Shown: piece by piece, positions 1 through 4,961 of the stretch
Position numbering within the stretch: the stretch's first letter is position 1
Layout of the letters: each line of letters starts with the position of its first letter
From: Anaerolineae bacterium
Lineage (GTDB): Bacteria; Chloroflexota; Anaerolineae; Anaerolineales; E44-bin32
DNA length: 6,521 bases
Direction of reading: 5' to 3'
NCBI GenBank assembly: GCA_030673735.1
Contig: DAOVIK010000094.1
Span: 1 to 6,521 of the forward strand
Notes under the pieces: generated by a model
What the model was told of the DNA's origin: nothing
The model's input: only the letters and a program-made list of their open reading frames with translations
Database searches by the model: none
Program-made: the position numbers and the translations under genes

Positions 1-182
1 CAAAGGATCTGCTTTTTATGGCGCAGGACCGCTTCAATGTCAAGGGATATCGTCCAGTCGAAATCATTGATCCAGATGAGCAGTGCACCGGTTGCGCGAT
101 TTGCACCGTGATCTGTCCTGAAGCAGCAATCAGCGTCTACCGCTGGGTAAAGGCAGCAGCTGGCGTCACCGAGAAGACCTAG
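1..182 (+). CDS. korD: 2-oxoacid:ferredoxin oxidoreductase delta subunit (4Fe-4S ferredoxin), 3' part
   Basis: This is the C-terminal part of a small ferredoxin-like subunit, read in the frame starting at base 3 and ending at TAG 180-182. The visible protein begins KDLLFMAQDRF and carries one complete 4Fe-4S motif, CTGCAICTVICP, followed by a short tail. Delta subunits of this family have two such clusters. The first two bases, CA, fit a proline codon (CCA), so KDLL most likely follows the Cys-Pro that ends the first cluster just outside the window. The role is to carry electrons from the catalytic subunits to free ferredoxin in the cytoplasm. The stop lies 17 bases before the alpha subunit, so the genes are probably co-transcribed. 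The ATG at 18-20 is internal and is not taken as the start. Symbol follows KOR naming; VOR operons name this subunit differently. Confidence 0.88.
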   Translation, partial: KDLLFMAQDRFNVKGYRPVEIIDPDEQCTGCAICTVICPEAAISVYRWVKAAAGVTEKT

Positions 183-199
183 GAACGAGGAGGCCGGGC

Positions 200-1267
200 G
201 TGGCCAAGGAGCTACTTAAAGGAAACGACGCCTTTGCCGAGGCGGCGATTCGCGCAGGATGCGAGGCCTATTTCGGCTACCCGATCACCCCGCAAACGGA
301 AGCGCTGGAGCACATGTCGAAGCGCATGCCGGAACTGCGTCGAGTGTTTCTGCAGGCCGAGAGCGAGGTTGCCGCAATCAACATGGTTTACGGCGCGGCG
401 TGCGCGGGGGTGCGCACAATGACCTCATCTTCCAGCCCAGGGATCAGCCTGATGATGGAGGGCCTTTCATACATCGCGGGTTCGGAAGTGCCGGTGGTGG
501 TCGTCAACGTCATGCGTGGCGGCCCGGGGTTGGGGAACATCGCTCCTTCCCAGGCGGACTACAACCAGATGGTCAAGGGCGGGGGGCACGGGGATTACCA
601 TCCTATCGTGCTGGCTCCGGCCACGGTTCAGGAGATGATCGATCTGACGGTCGAAGCCTTCGACCTGGCGGAGAAATATCGCACGATAGTCGCCATACTA
701 GCCGACGGCAGCCTGGGGCAAATCATGGAACCCGCTGAGCTCCCGCCGATGCAGCCGGTACGCAAACTGAAGGATCGCCCTTCCTGGGCGCTGACGGGCG
801 CAAAGAAGCGGGATCCCAACATCATTTCCTCGATCTACATCGATCCCGTGGAAGAAGAGAAGGTCAACCTGAGGCTGATGGCCAAGAAGGCCGAGATCGA
901 GGCTAACGAAGTGCGCTTCCGGGAGCTTCTGCTTGACGATGCCGAATTTGCAGTGGTGGCCTTTGGCACAGCCGGCCGAATTGCCCAGTCGGCAATTACA
1001 GAAGCGCGCGCGGAGGGTATCAAGGTTGGCCTGATGCGTCCCATCTCGCTATTCCCATTTCCCTATGAGCGTATTCACCAGCTTGCGGATGAAGTCAAGG
1101 CGATGCTGGTTGTCGAGATGAACGGTGGGCAGATGCTCGAGGACGTACGCTTGGGCGTGGAGGGAAAGGTTCCGGTTTCCTTCTACGGTCGGATGGGCGG
1201 CATGGTACCCATGCCGGAAGAAGTGTTGGAAGAGATTCAGAAGCTAGCTCGCTCGGTTAAGAACTAG
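200..1267 (+). CDS. vorB: 2-oxoacid:ferredoxin oxidoreductase alpha subunit, VorB-like (3-methyl-2-oxobutanoate dehydrogenase)
   Basis: The 355-residue alpha subunit of a four-subunit enzyme that oxidatively decarboxylates a 2-oxoacid to acyl-CoA, reducing ferredoxin. The start is GTG at 200, with a strong ribosome site (AACGAGGAGG, about 184-193) at normal spacing. Visible family motifs are GYPITPQ (residues 26-32, the pyrimidine-binding domain with the conserved Thr), QAESEVAAINMVYGAA (52-67), TSSSSPG (75-81) and RGGPGLGN (106-113). A C-terminal transketolase-like domain II follows. The length and the motif wording match the VorB branch (about 350 residues) better than typical KorA, which suggests branched-chain 2-oxoacids from Val, Leu and Ile. 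Substrate cannot be fixed from sequence alone, and 2-oxoglutarate remains possible. It sits 17 bases after the ferredoxin subunit and 16 bases before the beta subunit, in an operon layout. Confidence 0.93.
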   Translation: MAKELLKGNDAFAEAAIRAGCEAYFGYPITPQTEALEHMSKRMPELRRVFLQAESEVAAINMVYGAACAGVRTMTSSSSPGISLMMEGLSYIAGSEVPVVVVNVMRGGPGLGNIAPSQADYNQMVKGGGHGDYHPIVLAPATVQEMIDLTVEAFDLAEKYRTIVAILADGSLGQIMEPAELPPMQPVRKLKDRPSWALTGAKKRDPNIISSIYIDPVEEEKVNLRLMAKKAEIEANEVRFRELLLDDAEFAVVAFGTAGRIAQSAITEARAEGIKVGLMRPISLFPFPYERIHQLADEVKAMLVVEMNGGQMLEDVRLGVEGKVPVSFYGRMGGMVPMPEEVLEEIQKLARSVKN

Positions 1268-1283
1268 CTGCGGAGAGCAAGGA

Positions 1284-2057
1284 ATGACAAACCCTGAAAT
1301 GGTTGAGTCTCTGATCTACGAAAAACCCGAAAGCCTGACCGACATCGGCACACATTACTGCCCAGGCTGCACCCATGGAATCTCACACCGTCTGATCGCT
1401 GAGGTCATCGATGAAATGGGGGCTCGGGAGGATATCATCGGTATTGCACCCGTGGGATGTGCGGTGTTTGCTTATAACTACTTCAACATGGACTTCGCCG
1501 AGGCCGCCCATGGCCGGGCGCCGGCCATGGCGACAGGGGTGAAGCGTGTCAATCCCGACAAGGTCGTCTTCACCTACCAGGGCGACGGCGATCTGGCCTC
1601 GATTGGCGCGGCGGAGATCCTGCACGCAACGGGGCGGGGCGAGAACATCACTGTCATCTTCATCAACAATGCCATCTATGGCATGACCGGCGGGCAAATG
1701 GCGCCGACCACATTGCCGGGCCAACGCACGACCTCGACCCCTCTAGGGCGCGACATCGAGCTGCATGGTTTCCCGCTTCGCATGTGCGAGATCCTCTCCC
1801 AGATGGATGGCGCGGCCTACATCGTGCGGCGAAGCCTTCATGACGTGGCTCATATTCGCAAGGCCAAGAAAGCTCTTCGCACGGCCTTCGAAGTCCAGCG
1901 GCAAGGCTTGGGTTTCTCGATGGTCGAGCTGCTCTCGAGCTGCCCAACGAATTGGAACATTACGGCCGAAGATTCTCTGAAGTGGATCGAGACACACATG
2001 ATCCCGACGTATCCGCTGGGGGACTATAAAGTGCACGCCGCGCTGAGCGTGAAGTGA
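1284..2057 (+). CDS. korB: 2-oxoacid:ferredoxin oxidoreductase beta subunit (thiamine diphosphate-binding)
   Basis: A 257-residue catalytic subunit that binds thiamine diphosphate. The cofactor motif is clear: GDGD at residues 100-103 and the paired Asn at 128-129 (GDG-x25-NN), followed by YGMTGGQMAPTT, wording usual in VOR-type beta subunits. Cysteines 26 and 29 (CPGC), 59 (PVGC) and 220 (SSCP) fit the four ligands of the 4Fe-4S cluster that lies near the cofactor in this family. The ATG at 1284 follows GGAGAG (1272-1277). It is 16 bases after the alpha gene and 21 bases before the gamma gene, so it should be translated from the same message. It lacks the C-terminal gamma fusion found in some relatives. 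The family is certain; the substrate is inferred from the alpha subunit. In VOR naming the beta subunit is part of VorA. Confidence 0.93.
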   Translation: MTNPEMVESLIYEKPESLTDIGTHYCPGCTHGISHRLIAEVIDEMGAREDIIGIAPVGCAVFAYNYFNMDFAEAAHGRAPAMATGVKRVNPDKVVFTYQGDGDLASIGAAEILHATGRGENITVIFINNAIYGMTGGQMAPTTLPGQRTTSTPLGRDIELHGFPLRMCEILSQMDGAAYIVRRSLHDVAHIRKAKKALRTAFEVQRQGLGFSMVELLSSCPTNWNITAEDSLKWIETHMIPTYPLGDYKVHAALSVK

Positions 2058-2078
2058 GATCGGCGAGGGAATGATTTG

Positions 2079-2618
2079 ATGCAAACGGAGATTATCTTTT
2101 CAGGGTTCGGCGGGCAGGGGGCACTCTTTGCGGGGCAGCTTATGGCATACACCGCCCTGGAACTCGATAAGCACGTGACCTGGTTCCCGTCCTACGGGCC
2201 GGAGATGCGAGGCGGAACGGCCCACTGCACAGTGATCATCAGCGACGAAGAGATCGGCTCGCCGGTGGTCACCAATCCGAGTGTGGCCGTAGTAATGAAC
2301 TTGCCCTCATTGGATAAGTACGAGCCTTTGGTGAAGCCTGATGGGGTGCTGGTGGTGAATTCCTCGCTAGTGGATAGAGAGGCTAAGCGCAAGGACATCG
2401 AGATTGTGAGCGTGCCGGCAAACGAGATCGCTGAGGAGATGGGGGAAAAGCGGCTGGCAAACATGATCCTGCTTGGCGCGTTGCTGGAGCGGTTGCCTAT
2501 TCTGCCTGCCGACAAGGTTGCGGATGCACTGGACCGGCACATCCCCGAGCACAGGCGAAGCTTATTGGAACCGAATCTAGTAGCCATGAAGCGCGGCGCT
2601 TCCGTCGCCAGTGGATAG
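2079..2618 (+). CDS. korC: 2-oxoacid:ferredoxin oxidoreductase gamma subunit
   Basis: A 179-residue gamma subunit (pyruvate ferredoxin/flavodoxin oxidoreductase gamma domain), which helps bind CoA and hold the complex together. It opens with GFGGQG (residues 9-14) and has the family's WFPSYGPEMRGGTAHC segment (35-50). The frame allows a TTG start at 2076, but ATG at 2079 is chosen because CGAGGGA (2064-2070) is then 8 bases away and ATG is the stronger codon; the ATG at 2071 is out of frame and stops at once. This is the last gene of the operon: the next gene lies on the opposite strand and converges on it. With delta, alpha and beta it completes a four-subunit enzyme, so all catalytic parts appear present. 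Confidence 0.93.
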   Translation: MQTEIIFSGFGGQGALFAGQLMAYTALELDKHVTWFPSYGPEMRGGTAHCTVIISDEEIGSPVVTNPSVAVVMNLPSLDKYEPLVKPDGVLVVNSSLVDREAKRKDIEIVSVPANEIAEEMGEKRLANMILLGALLERLPILPADKVADALDRHIPEHRRSLLEPNLVAMKRGASVASG

Positions 2619-2637
2619 CTGAACAGTCTTTTGCACC

Positions 2638-2714
2638 GTGCCGACTGATATCAGAGCGCCAGAGACGCTATGTGGTCTCTGGCGATGCACTTCAGGGGAT
2701 GTGATTGTCGGTAC
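2638..2714. other. Possible two-tier structured element between convergent genes
   Basis: Around the hairpin at 2657-2684, bases 2638-2645 (GTGCCGAC) can pair with 2707-2714 (GTCGGTAC) to give an outer stem of 8 pairs, one of them a G-T wobble. A 10-base perfect palindrome CTGATATCAG (2645-2654) lies between outer and inner stems and shares one base with the outer stem. The rest of the spacer, 2619-2637 and 2715-2738, shows nothing clear. Whether this is a terminator scaffold, a small RNA or chance cannot be told from one sequence. Confidence 0.35.
2657..2684. terminator. Hairpin between convergent genes, candidate bidirectional terminator
   Basis: CGCCAGAGAC (2657-2666) and GTCTCTGGCG (2675-2684) form a perfect 10-bp stem with an 8-base loop. 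It begins 38 bases after the gamma subunit stop and lies 54 bases beyond the stop of the minus-strand gene, the place expected for a terminator serving both. Neither strand has a T run right after the stem, so it is not a classical intrinsic terminator. Confidence 0.5.
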
Positions 2715-2738
2715 CCGCGGTTCGCTACACAGAGTGTG

Positions 2739-3338
2739 TCAGTGTAAGAGGTGACCGCACTGGGGACACTTACTTTCACTTTGGGTAACCACGTGGCCGC
2801 AGTTGGAGCAGGCTATAGGGTGCTGCGGCCCAAGAGGTGCCCCGCAGGAAACGCAGTTCGGTTCACCGATTGGATTGGCCGTGTGACAATGCGCGCAGGT
2901 CAGGCGACGAAGTCGTTCCGAAATCTCGTAGGAGGCGCCCAGGTTCTCGGCGACGCGCTCCACAGTTTGCATGATACGCTCAGTAAGCTGCAGGGAAGCG
3001 ATGTCCTGGGCAACGTCATCGAGCCGTCCTATGAGAGAAAACGGATTGCGCAATAGGGCAAGAGCGGTGATCCCCAAGCTTGCCGCCACTCCCAGCCATT
3101 GCTGTTGCCCTAAGCGTACCAATACACCGTCCTCGATGCGTGAAAGGTGCACGGTGATCGCCGTGCGTCCGCCTGAGGCAGGTATGATTGGGCTGGCGAC
3201 CTGCACCAGCATGCTGCTATTGCGCCCCAACTTCTGCGCTCGCAGATTGCCCTGATTCAACTCGGCAACTAAGGCGCTGGCCAGATCGTCCGGGGTGATG
3301 GGACCATGAAATGTGCGCTGGTTCAGTTCTTTTTCCAT
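2739..3338 (-). CDS. Double zinc-ribbon protein of unknown function
   Basis: A 199-residue protein I cannot name. The C-terminus holds two zinc ribbons: Cys148, 151, 162 and 165, then Cys177, 180, 191 and 194, each two CxxC knuckles separated by 10 residues. Residues 1-80 look like a small mixed domain. A hydrophobic stretch around 81-96 could be a buried helix or a marginal membrane segment. A helical, charged stretch at 105-145 could be a coiled coil or linker. The frame stays open upstream to 3419, but ATG at 3338 is chosen because the longer version would run through the promoter region and gives an unlikely N-terminus. No good ribosome site precedes 3338, so translation may be weak or nearly leaderless. 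It diverges from the SH3b gene and converges with the oxidoreductase operon. A protein- or nucleic-acid-binding role is only a guess from the ribbons. Confidence 0.72.
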   Translation of the reverse strand: MEKELNQRTFHGPITPDDLASALVAELNQGNLRAQKLGRNSSMLVQVASPIIPASGGRTAITVHLSRIEDGVLVRLGQQQWLGVAASLGITALALLRNPFSLIGRLDDVAQDIASLQLTERIMQTVERVAENLGASYEISERLRRLTCAHCHTANPIGEPNCVSCGAPLGPQHPIACSNCGHVVTQSESKCPQCGHLLH

Positions 3339-3367
3339 TGTTCGACTCGGAGTGTATGCTAGCGTGT

Positions 3368-3396
3368 AGTATAATCTGCGGTCGGTCTGAGGACAA
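3368..3396 (-). promoter_or_regulatory. Sigma-70-type promoter for the zinc-ribbon gene
   Basis: Read on the minus strand, TTGTCC (3396-3391) and TATACT (3373-3368) are separated by exactly 17 bases. This matches the TTGACA/TATAAT consensus at 4 of 6 and 5 of 6 positions. A start of transcription near 3361 would leave a leader of roughly 23 bases before the ATG at 3338. The -10 box overlaps that of the divergent promoter. Confidence 0.55.
3370..3375 (+). promoter_or_regulatory. -10 box (TATAAT) for the SH3b gene
   Basis: A perfect TATAAT lies 24 bases before the GTG start at 3400, leaving a leader of about 18 bases. No convincing -35 box is seen 16-18 bases upstream (the sequence there is TCGGAG or similar), so the promoter may need an activator. 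Four of its six bases are shared with the minus-strand -10 box. Confidence 0.5.
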
Positions 3397-3399
3397 TAC

Positions 3400-3999
3400 G
3401 TGAGACGCGTGTTTGGCATACTGTGTGTGGCGGGAGCACTAGCCCTTCTGGGTTGGTCTCCGCGCGCGGTGGCAGCTCAATCCCAACAAGCACGGCAGGT
3501 GGTCACGGTAACCGGAACGCCTACCGGTCCCATCGTCGAGATTCTTGACGAGGTCAATGTTCGTCTGGGTCCCGGTGTCGATTATGAGAAAGTGGGAGTG
3601 CTGACTGCTGGACAGTGGGCGCCGGCAGTGGGCCGCTCGGCGGCGGGGGAGTGGATCCAGATCGAATACCTGGGCTCTCCGGATGGTCTGGCGTGGGTAT
3701 ATACCGTATTGGTGCGGGTGCAGCCGCCATCGGCTTCGCTGCCGATCGTCGAGCCTCCCCCACGACCGACACCGCGTATCACCGCCACCATTGATCCTAC
3801 GCTGGCGGCACAGTTCATCGATCTTGCGCCCATCTCCACACGTTTGCCTACATTCACTCCTGTCGATGCCCTTTCCCTGTCAACGCCCGAGCCGATCGAG
3901 GCTGTGCAGCCGACCGGATTTCCCCCCATGCTCGCCATTCTGGGCTTATTGGTTGTGGGCCTATTCGGAACTACAATCTCGGTTCTGCGGGGGCGCTAG
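3400..3999 (+). CDS. Exported SH3b-domain protein with C-terminal membrane anchor
   Basis: A 199-residue protein starting at GTG 3400, after TGAGGAC (3388-3394). Residues 1-26 form a signal peptide: RR, a hydrophobic core and a likely cleavage site around AVAA (23-26). There is no lipobox. Residues about 45-107 form a bacterial SH3 domain, shown by NVRLGPGVDYEKVG (53-66), the central GEWIQIEY (83-90) and the closing WVYTVLV. A Pro/Thr/Ser-rich linker (about 108-170) leads to a hydrophobic segment (about 176-195) and the short basic end RGR. The expected topology is an outward-facing SH3b domain tied to the membrane by its C-terminus. SH3b domains often bind cell-wall or surface components, but the ligand here is unknown. 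No enzyme domain accompanies it. It is divergent from the zinc-ribbon gene and 289 bases upstream of nuoB. Confidence 0.78.
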   Translation: MRRVFGILCVAGALALLGWSPRAVAAQSQQARQVVTVTGTPTGPIVEILDEVNVRLGPGVDYEKVGVLTAGQWAPAVGRSAAGEWIQIEYLGSPDGLAWVYTVLVRVQPPSASLPIVEPPPRPTPRITATIDPTLAAQFIDLAPISTRLPTFTPVDALSLSTPEPIEAVQPTGFPPMLAILGLLVVGLFGTTISVLRGR

Positions 4000-4041
4000 C
4001 TTCCGGGCTTTTCCTACCGATATACCGGAAAAAATCGCTCA

Positions 4042-4061
4042 CTGTGATGTATAATTCACAG
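4042..4061 (+). promoter_or_regulatory. TATAAT box framed by a perfect CTGTGA/TCACAG palindrome
   Basis: CTGTGA (4042-4047) and TCACAG (4056-4061) are exact inverted repeats around the 8 bases TGTATAAT, whose last six form a consensus -10 box at 4050-4055. No good -35 is seen. The half-sites match the TGTGA/TCACA core used by CRP/FNR-family regulators, but their gap is 8 rather than the usual 6. A dimeric regulator bound here would sit on the promoter, which suggests repression. The likely target is nuoB and the genes after it. Confidence 0.45.
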
Positions 4062-4168
4062 GGTTTGTGGGGGATATTGACAGCGACTTGCCACACGAGG
4101 GATTGAGCGTTTTATCGATGCAATCCTCAAAGGCTTTCTGCGGACAAGTAAGGTCGTTGGGAACAAGA

Positions 4169-4191
4169 GAAGCCGCCTATTGAGTGGCTTC
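4169..4191 (+). other. Leader hairpin 1 upstream of nuoB
   Basis: GAAGCCGC (4169-4176) pairs with GTGGCTTC (4184-4191): seven Watson-Crick pairs and one G-T wobble, with a 7-base loop. No T run follows, so it is unlikely to be a terminator. It lies about 100 bases before the nuoB start. Confidence 0.4.
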
Positions 4192-4244
4192 GTTGCCCTT
4201 ATTGAGGTGATCGCCGCAGCAGGTTTGCGCGGGAGGGTCTGTGG

Positions 4245-4264
4245 GCGCCGGCTTTGGCTGGCGC
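4245..4264 (+). other. Leader hairpin 2 just before the nuoB ribosome site
   Basis: GCGCCGGC (4245-4252) pairs with GCTGGCGC (4257-4264): seven Watson-Crick pairs, mostly G-C, plus one G-T wobble, with a 4-base TTTG loop. It ends 7 bases before the CGGAGG at 4272-4277 that should serve nuoB. It could shield the message end or tune translation. It also covers the alternative GTG start region at 4241, arguing against that start. Confidence 0.5.
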
Positions 4265-4288
4265 ATTCGATGCGGAGGTTTCAGGCGT

Positions 4289-4891
4289 ATGCCCGATGAG
4301 TTGAACAATGCGGATGCTCCAGTCCCAGAGGAATTGAAGGGGCATATTGTGGTCGCAGCGCTGGACAAGATCTACAATTGGGGACGACGGTCTTCGGTCT
4401 GGCCGCTGATGTTCGGCCTGGCTTGCTGTGGAATCGAGATGATTGCCACCGCTGCCAGCCGTTACGATTTTGCACGCTTTGGCATGGAGATCATGCGTCC
4501 CAGCCCGCGCCAGACCGATTTGATCATCATTTCGGGGACCGTCACCAAGAAAATGGTCCCTCTGATTGTGCGCCTATACAACCAAATGCCGGAGCCGAAG
4601 TACGTCATGGCCATGGGCGCCTGCGCATCTGGAGGAGGACCATTCAAGGAAGGCTATTCGGTTGTCTCAGGGATTGATAAATTCCTCCCCGTTGATGTTT
4701 ACGTTCCCGGTTGCCCGCCGACGCCCCAGGCATTGATCCACGGGATGATTGAGCTGCAGAAGAAGATCGACAAGCAATCCATCCGCAGCGTCAAGTGGTA
4801 TCAGAAGGAAGCCTCGCGCGCGGCCACCATGCCGTTATTGGGCCCCGACTTGATCGATCCGCGCGATTTCCCCGAGCTAGAAGAAGAGTAA
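4289..4891 (+). CDS. nuoB: NADH-quinone oxidoreductase (complex I) subunit B
   Basis: A 200-residue subunit carrying cluster N2, the last iron-sulfur centre before quinone in complex I, in the peripheral arm at the membrane face. The four expected cysteines are present: tandem Cys46-Cys47 (LACCGIEM), Cys112 (MGACASGGG) and Cys142 (VPGCPPTPQ). SRYDFARFGME (57-67) and RPSPRQTDLIIISGTVT (70-86) are typical of the family. The frame extends to a GTG at 4241, but ATG 4289 is preferred: CGGAGG (4272-4277) lies 11 bases upstream, and the extra 16 residues look unlike NuoB and would come from a stable hairpin. The C-terminus has an acidic tail (PELEEE). It is the first gene of the cluster; nuoA, which often precedes it, is absent. 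The nuoCD start follows after 70 bases. Confidence 0.95.
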   Translation: MPDELNNADAPVPEELKGHIVVAALDKIYNWGRRSSVWPLMFGLACCGIEMIATAASRYDFARFGMEIMRPSPRQTDLIIISGTVTKKMVPLIVRLYNQMPEPKYVMAMGACASGGGPFKEGYSVVSGIDKFLPVDVYVPGCPPTPQALIHGMIELQKKIDKQSIRSVKWYQKEASRAATMPLLGPDLIDPRDFPELEEE

Positions 4892-4961
4892 GCTACAGAG
4901 TTCGCCGGCCAATGAAGGCTGGATCGCTCCGAGCTTAAAGTCGAAGAGGACCAGGCATCGC

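Larger units (their letters stand above)
4000..4288 (+). other. Intergenic region and presumed nuoB leader
   Basis: This 289-base stretch separates the SH3b gene from nuoB and holds no credible protein gene. It contains a TATAAT inside a palindrome (4042-4061), a perfect TTGACA (4077-4082) with no matching -10, and two hairpins (4169-4191 and 4245-4264). There are four ATTGA copies, at 4077, 4102, 4179 and 4201. The longer form TATTGAG occurs at 4178 and 4200, exactly 22 bases apart. A 21-codon frame (4118-4183) starts with ATG and stops inside the first hairpin, but its ribosome site is poor. If transcription starts near 4062, the nuoB leader is about 227 bases long. Confidence 0.6.

Noticed and set aside
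1383..1724. Minus-strand frames of 94-113 residues over the beta subunit gene (1383-2084)
   Set aside because: All overlap the certain beta subunit and have biased, non-protein-like composition; they are shadows.
2619..2738. A tRNA or CRISPR-like element in the spacer
   Set aside because: No cloverleaf with a T-arm consensus and no spaced repeats are visible.
3339..3419. Longer start of the zinc-ribbon protein (27 extra residues)
   Set aside because: It would begin inside the divergent SH3b gene and run through both promoter boxes.
4001..4030. TTCCGG (4001-4006) and CCGGAA (4025-4030) as a terminator for the SH3b gene
   Set aside because: The stem is only 6 bp with an 18-base loop and is followed by an A run, not a T run; too weak to call.
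4077..4082. Perfect TTGACA taken as a promoter -35
   Set aside because: No TATAAT-like box is found 15-19 bases downstream, so the hexamer alone is not evidence of a promoter.
4241..4288. Upstream GTG start that would lengthen NuoB by 16 residues
   Set aside because: The extension is not NuoB-like, overlaps a GC-rich hairpin, and ATG 4289 has a ribosome site.
4081..4303. Open plus-strand frame from 4081 to about 4303 in the nuoB leader, considered as a nuoA remnant
   Set aside because: It has no good start codon, overlaps nuoB in another frame, and lacks the NuoA membrane segments and YECG-type motif.
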